The position numbers were made by a program, and so were the translations under genes. DNA of 64,000 nucleotides from Pseudomonadota bacterium (GTDB lineage: Bacteria > Pseudomonadota > Gammaproteobacteria > Steroidobacterales > Steroidobacteraceae): assembly GCA_023391815.1 (NCBI GenBank), contig JAEWAF010000132.1, positions 124,001 through 188,000 of the forward strand, written 5' to 3'. The notes beneath the pieces are model-generated. The model ran no database searches. It was given only the letters and a program-made list of their open reading frames with translations, and was not told the DNA's origin. Below, one piece after another: positions 8,097 through 15,998 of this stretch; the stretch's first letter is position 1, and every line of letters begins with the position of its first letter.

Positions 8097-8448
8097 GAGA
8101 CGTCTTGACCCCGGCCCAATAGGTCAAGGATCGGTTGACGAGGTCGTCGGGCCGATCCGGTAAGCAAAGCAGCTCCGGGGGGCGGTTGTTGTCAGACTGG
8201 CTGCACGTGATTGCACAAGAGGGCGTCCCAATTCCGTCTGGGGACGTCTTTGCGAGGCTTGGTCACGCAGCAAATTCCACACGGACTGTCCTGTCCGCGG
8301 GCTCGTCATAAATCTAGCTGGGTCAATCAATTAAGATCGTAGTTCAGTTCCATCGAGCCGATTGAGCATTAGTGAGAATCCATATCCAGATTGCTGAGAC
8401 CAGAAGAAGGCCCTCTCAGAGGACTTGAACCGTGCTAATCTAGTCAGC
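8097..8448. other. Gap between the HD/Hsp90 gene and the toxin-antitoxin pair
   Basis: This 352-bp stretch has no intact gene. It contains the presumed promoter region of the minus-strand HD/Hsp90 gene, a likely decayed integrase end (8195-8311), and the promoter and operator of the antitoxin gene at its right end. The mixture of remnants fits a degraded island junction. Confidence 0.5.
8195..8311 (+). pseudogene. Decayed tyrosine-recombinase (integrase) C-terminus
   Basis: Reading from 8195 to the TAA at 8309-8311 gives DWLHVIAQ, then EGVPIPSGDVFARLGHAANS. This resembles the conserved end of phage integrases, where a hydrophobic helix, a GVP(I/L) turn and a (R/L)LGHA box precede the catalytic tyrosine. 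The tyrosine region is missing: after LGHAANST the frame runs into unrelated residues and a stop. Upstream the frame is low-complexity and closed at 8120. It is best read as a fragment left by an island integrase near tRNA-Arg. The match is short and made by eye. Confidence 0.35.
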
Positions 8449-8456
8449 ATGACTAG
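8433..8456 (+). promoter_or_regulatory. Extended -10 promoter and palindromic operator at the antitoxin start
   Basis: TGCTAATCT (8433-8441) matches an extended -10 (TG-n-TAATCT). It runs into the perfect palindrome CTAGTCA-GCA-TGACTAG (8440-8456), which covers the ATG at 8449. Antitoxins of the Phd type bind such palindromes to repress their own operon. The predicted transcript start falls at or beside the ATG, so the mRNA could be leaderless. Confidence 0.5.
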
Positions 8457-8772
8457 ATCGCCGAAATCAAAATCCGGACCACCAAAAAAGCAGCAGCGTG
8501 CGATGGCCAAGAACCGCCGCGGCTATTGGCTCCTGCAGGATGCCAAGGCGCGGTTCAGCGAGCTAGTCCGCAAGGTCAGGAGCGAAGGGCCGCAGCACGT
8601 GACCGTGCACGGGCGCGACGAAGTGGTAGTGATCGCCGCTGAGGACTTTCGACGCATGCAGGGTGACGTCACCGGTGAGGCGCTCATAGCGGCAATGCAA
8701 GCATCGCCTTATCGTGACGTGGAAATCGCGCCCAAACGAGAGCCCATGCCGGTGCGAGATATCTCTCTGTGA
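8449..8772 (+). CDS. Phd/YefM-type antitoxin
   Basis: 107 residues from ATG 8449. After a basic tail comes the Phd/YefM core: YWLLQDAKARFSELVRKV, VTVHGRDEVVVIAAEDF, then an acidic/proline C-terminal segment that would wrap the toxin. The first 20 or so residues are rich in Lys, Ser and Pro and are unusual for the family, so an alternative start at ATG 8503 (MAKNRRGYW) is quite possible. Its stop overlaps the toxin start by 4 bases (GTGA), giving translational coupling. It should bind DNA at the palindrome over its own start and neutralise the PIN toxin. Confidence 0.85.
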   Translation: MTRSPKSKSGPPKKQQRAMAKNRRGYWLLQDAKARFSELVRKVRSEGPQHVTVHGRDEVVVIAAEDFRRMQGDVTGEALIAAMQASPYRDVEIAPKREPMPVRDISL

Positions 8773-9209
8773 CCGGCTGGCTGCTGGACACAAACATTCT
8801 CTCGGAGCTCCGTCGGCCCAGACCGGAGCGTAAGGTACTCGCGTTCGTTGCGAGCCAACCTCTAGAGCTGCTCTATGTCAGCATCGTTACCTTGGCCGAG
8901 ATCCGTTTCGGTATCGAGCTCGTACCCGATCCAGGGCGCCGCTCCGAGCTCACGGACTGGCTCACCAACAAAGTTCGCCCCATGTTTGAGCGGCGAGCGC
9001 TGGCGGTCAGCGAGGACGTCATGTTCAAGTGGCGACTCATGGTCGAGGAAGGGCGCAAGAGCGGGCATACCTTCTCTCAACCCGATCTGATCATCGCTGC
9101 GACCGGTCAGCATCACGGTCTCACCGTCGTTTCGCGTGATGCCGCCGAATTTGTAAAGGCGCGTGTGCCGGTGTTCAATCCATGGGCTGACAGCATGCCT
9201 GGATCCTGA
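8769..9209 (+). CDS. PIN-domain ribonuclease toxin, VapC/FitB type
   Basis: A 146-residue single PIN domain. The acidic residues of the metal site are in place: Asp in WLLDTNILSELRRP, Glu in TLAEIRFGIE, Asp in FSQPDLIIAATG and Asp in VVSRDAAEF. VapC/FitB toxins cleave tRNA or rRNA when freed from the antitoxin. The SELRRP and EIRFGIE signatures place it in the FitB-like branch, which commonly pairs with Phd-type antitoxins as here. It starts with GTG inside the antitoxin stop codon. The length is normal for the family and no damage is seen. Confidence 0.9.
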   Translation: MTGWLLDTNILSELRRPRPERKVLAFVASQPLELLYVSIVTLAEIRFGIELVPDPGRRSELTDWLTNKVRPMFERRALAVSEDVMFKWRLMVEEGRKSGHTFSQPDLIIAATGQHHGLTVVSRDAAEFVKARVPVFNPWADSMPGS

Positions 9210-9284
9210 GTTTCAGCGAGGCTTCCTAGCCCTGCGACGTTTCAAGGGCCTGGTTCAACCCAGCTCCGCTCGGGGGCACCAGCT

Positions 9285-9383
9285 CTCCAGCGCTTCCTCA
9301 TCCTCACTGCGACCGGTCAGTATCACCGTCTCACAGTCTTTCCGCGTGACATCGACCCGACGTCCGCACGCCGCCTTTCTTGA
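9285..9383 (+). pseudogene. Decayed duplicate of the toxin C-terminus
   Basis: The frame ending at TGA 9381-9383 reads FLILTATGQYHRLTVFPRD. This closely follows DLIIAATGQHHGLTVVSRD of the intact toxin 200 bp upstream, and the DNA match is even clearer (GCGACCGGTCAG is identical in both). Past the SRD/PRD point the sequences diverge and a stop follows. No N-terminal part is present, so this is a remnant of a second toxin gene or a partial local duplication. Confidence 0.6.
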
Positions 9384-9397
9384 ACCGTCGGTGACTC

Positions 9398-11791
9398 TCA
9401 CGGTGACACCACCATCATCACGGGTCTGGCGCCGGTGGCGATGGTCGCGGCGTCGATGCGGGTGAGCGAGCCGTTGGCGCCGGTTTGATAAACGTGGACG
9501 AAATCGCCGGCGGTGGCGTAAAGGTAGGCACCCGCCAGGTCCAGTGCGAATGCGGTGAAGCTACCGAAAGGGGCGAGCACAAGCTCGGGGGTGCCGGGCG
9601 ATAGCTGGCCCGCGGGGTCGATGATGAAACTGGCGATCGAGCCAGGCGCGGCGACGTACAGAGTCTCACCGAACGGATCGGCTTTCATGTCCCAGGGAAA
9701 TGCGGTCGCATTGTAGAGCCAGGAGGGATTGAGCGGTGCCAGCGTGGCCTGGTCGGTGCGCCGGAACTGCACCAGGCGGCTGAAGCCGCCATCGACCGAA
9801 TACACGAAGCGATCCAAGGGCTCGCTCTCGATGGAGTTCACGAAGGGCAGGTAGCCGTCGACGGACGCAGGCGTCATTGCGGTGAAAGCGCCATCGCCTC
9901 GCACCTCGAACTGGTAGATGACGCTATTGCCACCGCTATCGTCGCCGGTCACGTAGGCGTGCTCCCCGGCACGATCGAACGCGATGGAACGAAAGCTGCC
10001 GGCGCCGACCAGCCCCTGAACGATCGGCGCGCCGAGAGTGCCGTCCGCGTTGATCGGGAAGCGCAGGATATCGCCGCCTCGCGCCGCATAGGCATACGTC
10101 GTATCGCGATTGATCACGAGATGACCGGTGGTTCCCGAGGTGCTCACGCTCGGCGTGCTCAACGGCGTCAATGCGCCAGTGCTGGAGATCGCAAACTGCC
10201 AATAGCTCAGGGTGGCGGGGATCGCCCCATCGCTACTGCGCACGTAAACGAACCGTCCGGAAGGATCGACCGTGATCGAGCCGGGCCGCACGCCGGCCGT
10301 CACCGTCGCCGGGTTGGTGGGCGTGAGCGAGCCATCGGAACCAACCACGAACTGTGATATTCCCGCGCCGATGGTGCCGCCCAGGGGACCATTCTCACCT
10401 TGATTCACGACATAGGCGAAACGCGTCGCGCGCTTGGTGCTGCAGGTGACTCGGATGTTATCGACATGCGCATCCGGCATCGTGCCGGTGCCGCGACCGA
10501 CGTGACATCGCTGAGCCGGATTCGCGGAGGTCACGGTGACCTCGTATTCCGTGCCTGGATACAGTGGAGTCATGAAGGAGAAGACCCCCTCGCTGGCGAG
10601 CGTGAGCGGGTCGCCGCCGCGATTCCGGAGCACGATGTCGCTCGTGACGCCGACCAAGCGTCCCTCCAGTCGATGCGGTGTGAGATCGACGCAGCTGACC
10701 GCAAGTGACGTGATGTCGCTGTTCGTGATCGTGCCACTGCCGCCAGTCATCGAGCATTGCTGGCCGGGCGGTTGGGACTCGATCGTCACGTTATATGAAT
10801 CTCCCTGGACCAGCTGAGTGCCCAGGGTGAAGGGACCACTGTCGGTGAGCGAGATGGGATCGACGCCGTTGTTGCGCAGTCTGAGCTGTCCATGCAGCCC
10901 GGTCACCGTTCCGCCTACGGTGTAGGTTGGCACTATGGTCGCGCAAACGATCGTCGCGGCCGACGAGTTGTCGCTGCTTCCAACGGTCCCTTGGCCGCCC
11001 GAGAGCGTGCACCGCTGCCCGTTGGGTTCCGTGTGGATGGTGATGTTGTAACTCGCCCCACTGCGCAGGGGGCGGAGAAAGTAAATAGAGCCGTTGGCGG
11101 TGCCTGATGAAGCAGAAATCGTCAGGTCGTCGCCTCCGTTGTTCTGCACGACCAAATCGCCGCGTACACCCGAGAACGACACGCCCACGAAATAGGTCGC
11201 ATAACAGCTGATGGTGACGTTCGGCGCGGCGGGACCGACGATTCCGCTGGCAGCGCCGGGACTGCACTCCTGACCGTAGGGTTGTTGAGTGATGGTCAGC
11301 TGATAACTCGCGCCCTGTTGCAGGGGGTCAGCAAATGTGAACGTGCCATTGCTGGTGAGAACCAGCGCTTGAATGCCATTGAGCTGAATGCGCAAGGTGC
11401 CCGTCAGTCCGGAAACCGTGGCGGTCACTTCGCGCGGCAAACCGTTGCATTCCACGCGGATCGTGGTGATGTCAGCGGTGGCGATCCCTGACCCGGAAAT
11501 CACCGCGCATCGCTGATCTGCTGGCTGCGAGGTAACAGCGACCTGATAGCTGGCACCGATGCTCAGCTGTTGATCGAACGTAAACGCCCCGTTGCTGGCG
11601 AGAGTGAGCGTGCGACCGCCATTGAGTTGCAGCCCGATGCTGCCGTTCAGCCCGGTAACCGTGCCGCTGACCCGAATCTGCGAAGGTTGGGGCGACGAGG
11701 CAGGCGCGCCGTTGTCGCCCCCGCCGCCCCCGCCGCACGCCGTCAATACCAAAAGGCAGATCGCCGCGAAGAGCAGATTCCGATCCAACAC
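9398..11791 (-). CDS. Lipoprotein with five Ig-like repeats and a lactonase-type beta-propeller
   Basis: 797 residues starting at GTG 11791 behind a GGGGAAAA element. The signal peptide ends in the lipobox LTAC at about residues 16-19, followed by a glycine-rich linker. Five repeats of about 80 residues span roughly 35-445; each has a G(T/L)VTGL-type strand, an NGG/NNG turn, a GASY or equivalent strand and a paired cysteine (QRC...C). Residues about 450-797 form a propeller of the lactonase type, with blades such as ITVDPSGRFVYV and AFDRAGEHAYV. It is probably anchored in the outer membrane and exposed. Lactonase activity cannot be concluded from the fold. Confidence 0.85.
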   Translation of the reverse strand: MLDRNLLFAAICLLVLTACGGGGGGDNGAPASSPQPSQIRVSGTVTGLNGSIGLQLNGGRTLTLASNGAFTFDQQLSIGASYQVAVTSQPADQRCAVISGSGIATADITTIRVECNGLPREVTATVSGLTGTLRIQLNGIQALVLTSNGTFTFADPLQQGASYQLTITQQPYGQECSPGAASGIVGPAAPNVTISCYATYFVGVSFSGVRGDLVVQNNGGDDLTISASSGTANGSIYFLRPLRSGASYNITIHTEPNGQRCTLSGGQGTVGSSDNSSAATIVCATIVPTYTVGGTVTGLHGQLRLRNNGVDPISLTDSGPFTLGTQLVQGDSYNVTIESQPPGQQCSMTGGSGTITNSDITSLAVSCVDLTPHRLEGRLVGVTSDIVLRNRGGDPLTLASEGVFSFMTPLYPGTEYEVTVTSANPAQRCHVGRGTGTMPDAHVDNIRVTCSTKRATRFAYVVNQGENGPLGGTIGAGISQFVVGSDGSLTPTNPATVTAGVRPGSITVDPSGRFVYVRSSDGAIPATLSYWQFAISSTGALTPLSTPSVSTSGTTGHLVINRDTTYAYAARGGDILRFPINADGTLGAPIVQGLVGAGSFRSIAFDRAGEHAYVTGDDSGGNSVIYQFEVRGDGAFTAMTPASVDGYLPFVNSIESEPLDRFVYSVDGGFSRLVQFRRTDQATLAPLNPSWLYNATAFPWDMKADPFGETLYVAAPGSIASFIIDPAGQLSPGTPELVLAPFGSFTAFALDLAGAYLYATAGDFVHVYQTGANGSLTRIDAATIATGARPVMMVVSP

Positions 11792-12043
11792 GCTGATTTT
11801 CCCCAGTCGTACGCACCTGCATTGAGACTTTCATGAGTGGCAGGTGGCGGAAGTGAGTTGTTCCCTCGCCGACCGTATATCACATCGATGAATCGCGTGT
11901 TCGAGCCGGTGGATGACGGTCGATTCTTTGACTGAGGCTCCGGCTCGCTTGCGAACGGCAGTGTCGCTACTCGTTACATTGCCGGTGACATAAGGTGAAT
12001 CCCGGCTTCCCCTTGAAATTACCGATCGAGCGGCCATGAAGCC

Positions 12044-12109
12044 TGCTATACACTAAATCACTATGGGCGCGCGGCTTCGGTGGGCGGCACGCGCCGACGA
12101 TCAGCCCAC
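12044..12109 (+). promoter_or_regulatory. Extended -10 promoter and alternative leader hairpins
   Basis: TGCTATACA (12044-12052) matches an extended -10; no good -35 is seen. Just downstream, GGCGCG (12066-12071) can pair with CGCGCC (12090-12095), while GTGGGC (12080-12085) can pair with GCCCAC (12104-12109). The second pair uses bases in the loop of the first and brackets its 3' arm, so the two folds compete. This is what a regulated leader might look like, but there is no match to a known riboswitch. Confidence 0.3.
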
Positions 12110-12132
12110 GGCAACTGAAGGAGGTGATCCAA

Positions 12133-12204
12133 GTGGCACATATAAACGTTGGCTCGGCCGCGTCTCTAAGGGCGCTGGTTGGTAGCGAGGTTGCCCGGCG
12201 TTAG
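12133..12204 (+). CDS. Possible 23-residue peptide behind a perfect Shine-Dalgarno
   Basis: AAGGAGGTGATCC (12118-12130) is complementary over 13 bases to the 3' end of 16S rRNA, far beyond normal ribosome binding sites. Eight bases after its GGAGG core a GTG opens a frame that ends at TAG 12202-12204. It reads MAHINVGSAASL, then RALVGSEVARR. The peptide has no membrane segment and is not recognised. It could be a regulatory leader peptide, or the motif could serve another purpose, such as trapping ribosomes. Confidence 0.35.
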   Translation: MAHINVGSAASLRALVGSEVARR

Positions 12205-12347
12205 TCGGTCGCCTCTTGCTGGCCAGGAGGCCGTAGAGGATGCGCGCAGGCTTTCGTCACGCGCGCGACCGGGTCCAATGGATGGACGCTCCGATGCAGT
12301 TGCCGAGCGGATGACCTTGGTCCGCAGGTGGTTTTGCTCGAGCAGGG

Positions 12348-12383
12348 ATGGCGGAGTTCGCAAGGACTCCGCCATTTTCTTTG
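12348..12383 (+). terminator. Intrinsic terminator
   Basis: ATGGCGGAGT (12348-12357) and ACTCCGCCAT (12366-12375) form a perfect 10-bp stem with an 8-base loop, followed by TTTTCTTT. No annotated plus-strand gene lies upstream within 3 kb, so it must end the short unit starting near 12055 or an unseen transcript. Confidence 0.75.
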
Positions 12384-12430
12384 GATCTGTAGTCTGTGAG
12401 CTCCGCCCTGAATGGGCGGGCACCAAACCT

Positions 12431-13855
12431 TCAGCTCGCGACGAACGTCGCTGACGCTCGATCCGCCGCCGATTTCACGCTCTCCAGACGCACCACACCG
12501 TTGACGTGTCGGAAGTAGTTCGCCGGCGAAGCCGAGGATGCGAAGCTGATGCCTTTCGGGTCCGCGAGTCCCGGATGCCGGGTGAAGCTGCTGCGCTGAG
12601 CGAATGCGTTGCTGCCATCGTCGCGCGCCAGAATCAGCGTTGAGTCGCTCCGGACGAAGAGCTTGCTTGCTGGCGACTCGATGGGAACGAACGATACTTT
12701 GTTTGCATCCGAGCGGCTGGCGACCTGTCGGAATTGAGTGCTCGCAAGCGGGCCCGTACCAACGCTGACGCGTTCGCCCTCCACACGGACGAACTGATTT
12801 GCGCGATCGAGCGGGGACCATCGCTGGGGCAACGCGCCGTTGCCGACTGGAATTCCGAAGTCCGGGGTGCCGTCGGCGCGGAAGTAAAGCCGCTGATGTC
12901 GGGTGTGACGATTCGGATCGAATAGCGGGTCGCCGACGATCTTCTCGTAGTCGCGGCCGTGATAAACGAGCAGGTCATGACCCTGCTCATCGACGGTGAA
13001 GCTGTTGTGTCCCGGTCCAAAAACGCTCGTGGCGGCTGAGCTCACAAACACGGGCTCGAGCGATTTGGTCCACACGGCCGGGTTCATGAGGTCCGCATCG
13101 TCGGGCGCGGTGAGCAGGCCGAGGCAGTAACGTGCATCGGTGGCGCTCGCGGAATAGGTCATGAAGAGTCGTCCGTGGCGCGCCAGAAATGCAGGCGCCT
13201 CATTGACCTTGAAGCCGCGAATCTCCCAGTCGAGTGTCGGCACGGTCAGTCGCGCAGGTGAACGTGCCAGCGTAGTGGGCGTGGCGAGGGGCGCGAGATA
13301 AACATTCGTGTTGTTATCGAAGCCCGGCTCGTGTTGAGCCCAGCTGATGTAGCGCACGCCCCGATGCTCGAAGATCGTGGAATCGAGCGTGAACGTGTCC
13401 CACGGCGTTTGCAGTTTGCCGAGTAATTCCCACTTCGATGCGAGCGGGTCGGACGCCGAAGCACGCAGCACATAAGTTCGGATGCGGAACTTGTCGTCAC
13501 TATCGCCGGCCGCGAAATACAGGTGCCAGCGACCGTCGATGTTGTGAAGTTCAGGTGCCCAGATATAACCGGCCATTCGACCGCTCGCAGGACGTCGCCA
13601 TACGACGGCTTCCTCGGCTGCGCTCAGGCCGGCGAGTGTCGGGGCGCGCCGAATGATCAGCCGGTCGTACTCTGGGACAGACGCCGTCATGTAGTACTCG
13701 CCGTCGTGACGGAAGATCTGCGCGTCGGCCCGTTGGCTCACGAGCGGATTCTCCGCGGCTGCGGAGGGCGAAGGAGCAGCTGATCGAGCGAACGTCGGAT
13801 AGGCGGCCAAAGCCGCGGCTCCGCCCAGGAACAGGCGGCGCGATAGCTCAGTCAT
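12431..13855 (-). CDS. Tat-exported glycoside hydrolase family 43 protein with AbfB-like domain
   Basis: 474 residues. A twin-arginine signal (SRRLFLGGAAALAAY) indicates folded export to the periplasm. Residues about 35-335 form the five-bladed GH43 domain. The expected carboxylates are visible: Asp in QRADAQIFRHDGEYY, Asp in TFTLDSTIFEHRG and Glu in FKVNEAPAF; IWAPELH and GPGHNSF are also typical. Residues about 345-474 resemble an AbfB arabinose-binding (CBM42-like) trefoil, with SKLFVRSDSTLILARDD and NYFRHVNGVVRLE. Most likely an arabinofuranosidase or arabinanase; exact linkage cannot be told. It lies 65 bp downstream of the S9 peptidase stop, but shared transcription is unproven. Confidence 0.88.
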   Translation of the reverse strand: MTELSRRLFLGGAAALAAYPTFARSAAPSPSAAAENPLVSQRADAQIFRHDGEYYMTASVPEYDRLIIRRAPTLAGLSAAEEAVVWRRPASGRMAGYIWAPELHNIDGRWHLYFAAGDSDDKFRIRTYVLRASASDPLASKWELLGKLQTPWDTFTLDSTIFEHRGVRYISWAQHEPGFDNNTNVYLAPLATPTTLARSPARLTVPTLDWEIRGFKVNEAPAFLARHGRLFMTYSASATDARYCLGLLTAPDDADLMNPAVWTKSLEPVFVSSAATSVFGPGHNSFTVDEQGHDLLVYHGRDYEKIVGDPLFDPNRHTRHQRLYFRADGTPDFGIPVGNGALPQRWSPLDRANQFVRVEGERVSVGTGPLASTQFRQVASRSDANKVSFVPIESPASKLFVRSDSTLILARDDGSNAFAQRSSFTRHPGLADPKGISFASSASPANYFRHVNGVVRLESVKSAADRASATFVAS

Positions 13856-13920
13856 CGGGGCGTGGGTCCAGCGGTCAACTCAGACAATTGTGCCCGCTGG
13901 ACGCCGCCAAGTCACGCGGC

Positions 13921-15897
13921 TCAGCTGCCCCGCAGATAGGCGGCGAGAAACGCTTCGATTTCCGTGAGCACACGAGTGCGGGAATCGCTGCGGGACAGCC
14001 AGTGGTCTTCGCCGGGGAGCTCGATCAGGGTGTGCACCTTTGCATGCGACTTGAGCGCACTCGACATCTCGCGCGACTGAGCGACGGGCACGACCGAATC
14101 GTTCACGCCATGGAGCAAGAGCACCGGCGCGCGCACATTGGCGGCCGCACGGGCAGGGGACTTCTCGATCACTTCGGGGCTGGTCTTCGGGCCGATGTGA
14201 TTTTTCAAATACGACACCGAGTCGGATTCCGCGCCGCCCTGGACCTCTTCGAAAGACAGCAGCGCCGGCAAATTGGAGATGCCATTGATGCTGACGGCGC
14301 ACGCATAGAGCTCCGGAGTGAAGGCCACTCCGGCGAGCGCTGCATAACCGCCATAGCTTGCACCGACGATACAAACACGCTTGGGGTCCGCGATCCCTTG
14401 CTCGATCAGCGCCTTCACACCGTCGGTGACATCGTCTTGCATGAGTCGACCCCACTGGCGATAGCCCGCTTTGCGATGCTCCTCACCGTAGCCGGTGGAA
14501 CCACGGAACTGAGGCTGCAATACGACGTAACCGCGCGATGCGAGGAACTGCGCGAGCCAATCGAAACTGCGCACATCGTGAGCCTCGGGGCCGCCGTGCG
14601 GCAGCACCACCATTGGCAATTGTTTGTCTCCGGCGCCGGAGGGCAGGGTAACGAAGGCCGGAATCTCGTAGCCATCGCGCGCCTTGTAGGTCAGTTCTCG
14701 AACTTCTCCGAGCGGCACGTTCACCAGCGATGGATATTCCTCGCCGACGGTATCGGCGGTGCCCTTCCTGTAATCGATCAGATAGTAAATGGCCGGGGTT
14801 GCATGTGAGGCCACCGAGACCAGTGCGCGCGTACCGTCCATGGAACGACCGAGCAGATCCGTTTGCTTGCCACCGAAGGTTTTCTGCAAGGACGCCGCTC
14901 GGTTGCGAGCTTTGTCGTCCAGCCACAGGATCTGGGGCTCCGCGCCGGTGCTCCAGGCGCCCACGATGGCCTGCGAATATGGATCTCGAATCAATCCTCC
15001 GATGTCGCTGCGGTCATCGCCGATGACCATCACCGGCGCGCCGCCGTCGAAGGGAACGCGCCAGATCGCGCGATACGGCCGATTCAGTCCCGCACGCATC
15101 AAGACACCCGAGCCATCGCTCGCGATCCCGAGCACGACGGGGGCCTCGCCGGAGTCGCTACGAAAGATCTCGCTCCAGCCGTTCTCTCGACGATGCAGCA
15201 GACTGAATATGGAACGGTCCGCACGCCACTCGCTGCGCGCGACCGGCTGCCCGTCGGCATCGACGACCCACATATTCGTGAACGGGGTGCCCCGATCGAG
15301 CAGGCGTGGCTCGCCGCTGACCGTGTCCACTTCATACAAATCGTAGGTCCAGCCCTCGTCCTTGCGGCCACCGGCGATGCGCGAGCCGGTGGATTGGCGG
15401 TAGTTGAGAGCCGACCAGTTCCAGGACGACATGATCACTTTCTTCGGTTTGGAGGTGCGCATCGACAGCAATCTGCTGGCGGTCACGTTGTGAAGATCGC
15501 CTTGGTTGTGCAGCAGAATGTTCGAATCGCCGGAAGTGATGTTGACCGATATCGTGCGAAACCACTCGTAGGTCGGTCCGCGCACTTCCCAGCGCTGGGC
15601 CATGCTGGCACTGACGAACAGGGTTTCCTCGTCGAACCAGGATAGATCGCGAACAGTGGCTTTGGGTGGCGCGGCGAGGCGCTTGCGAACGGCGCTTTTC
15701 TCCAGATCGTAGATCTGAATCAGCGGCTGACCGCTGCTGTGTTCGAGCCATGCGAGCAGATTGCCGCTCGGGCTGAGCGCCACGAATTCCATCGCCGGTG
15801 TCTGGCCAAACGCCGCCGCCGGCGGTGCTGCCGCCAACGACAGAGTCGACACGCAAAGACCGAGGCAGCCGAGCAGAGCAGTCAGGATTCGAGGCAT
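13921..15897 (-). CDS. Secreted S9-family (prolyl oligopeptidase-like) peptidase
   Basis: 658 residues from ATG 15897; a GTG at 15906 is also in frame, but GGTGGGA before the ATG favours the shorter form. A Sec signal ends near SLAAAPPAAA. A beta-propeller-like N-terminal half is followed by the alpha/beta-hydrolase peptidase domain, with the nucleophile in GASYGGYAAL (Ser about 516), Asp about 600 in LHGVNDSVVPV and His632 in PGEDHWLS. This is the acylaminoacyl/dipeptidyl peptidase branch that trims short peptides in the periplasm. Upstream on the same strand are two permeases of an ABC-type system. Confidence 0.92.
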   Translation of the reverse strand: MPRILTALLGCLGLCVSTLSLAAAPPAAAFGQTPAMEFVALSPSGNLLAWLEHSSGQPLIQIYDLEKSAVRKRLAAPPKATVRDLSWFDEETLFVSASMAQRWEVRGPTYEWFRTISVNITSGDSNILLHNQGDLHNVTASRLLSMRTSKPKKVIMSSWNWSALNYRQSTGSRIAGGRKDEGWTYDLYEVDTVSGEPRLLDRGTPFTNMWVVDADGQPVARSEWRADRSIFSLLHRRENGWSEIFRSDSGEAPVVLGIASDGSGVLMRAGLNRPYRAIWRVPFDGGAPVMVIGDDRSDIGGLIRDPYSQAIVGAWSTGAEPQILWLDDKARNRAASLQKTFGGKQTDLLGRSMDGTRALVSVASHATPAIYYLIDYRKGTADTVGEEYPSLVNVPLGEVRELTYKARDGYEIPAFVTLPSGAGDKQLPMVVLPHGGPEAHDVRSFDWLAQFLASRGYVVLQPQFRGSTGYGEEHRKAGYRQWGRLMQDDVTDGVKALIEQGIADPKRVCIVGASYGGYAALAGVAFTPELYACAVSINGISNLPALLSFEEVQGGAESDSVSYLKNHIGPKTSPEVIEKSPARAAANVRAPVLLLHGVNDSVVPVAQSREMSSALKSHAKVHTLIELPGEDHWLSRSDSRTRVLTEIEAFLAAYLRGS

Positions 15898-15998
15898 GGG
15901 TCCCACCGTTTATTGTTGTTCCTGCGTGCCGCATTCTAACGTTGCTGGCATGCAAAGCCATGACGCAGTTGCCAGTTCAGCTTCGATCGATCCCCTCG

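Larger units (their letters stand above)
11792..12430. other. Long intergenic stretch with a probable short transcription unit
   Basis: About 640 bp without a conventional gene. The left part (11792-12040) is the upstream region of the lipoprotein gene and shows nothing further. The right part contains, in order on the plus strand, an extended -10, a pair of overlapping hairpins, a perfect 13-base Shine-Dalgarno, a 23-codon frame and a strong intrinsic terminator. It may therefore encode a small peptide or a regulatory RNA of about 320 bases. Confidence 0.5.

Noticed and set aside
8172..8186. CTCCGGGGGG stretch resembling the 3' end of the tRNA-Arg gene, as an attachment-site repeat
   Set aside because: It lacks the CC of the tRNA sequence and the match stops after about ten GC-rich bases; no clear direct repeat of the tRNA end was found up to 9.4 kb.
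8124..8330. 68-codon minus-strand frame in the island gap
   Set aside because: No ribosome binding site or recognisable motif; the plus strand of the same stretch gives the better integrase-like reading.
8421..8432. GGACTTGAACCG resembles the reverse of a tRNA T-loop
   Set aside because: No other arm of a cloverleaf is present on either strand around it.
12179..12454. 91-codon plus-strand frame in the intergenic unit
   Set aside because: It runs through the intrinsic terminator at 12348-12383 and starts with TTG lacking a ribosome binding site.
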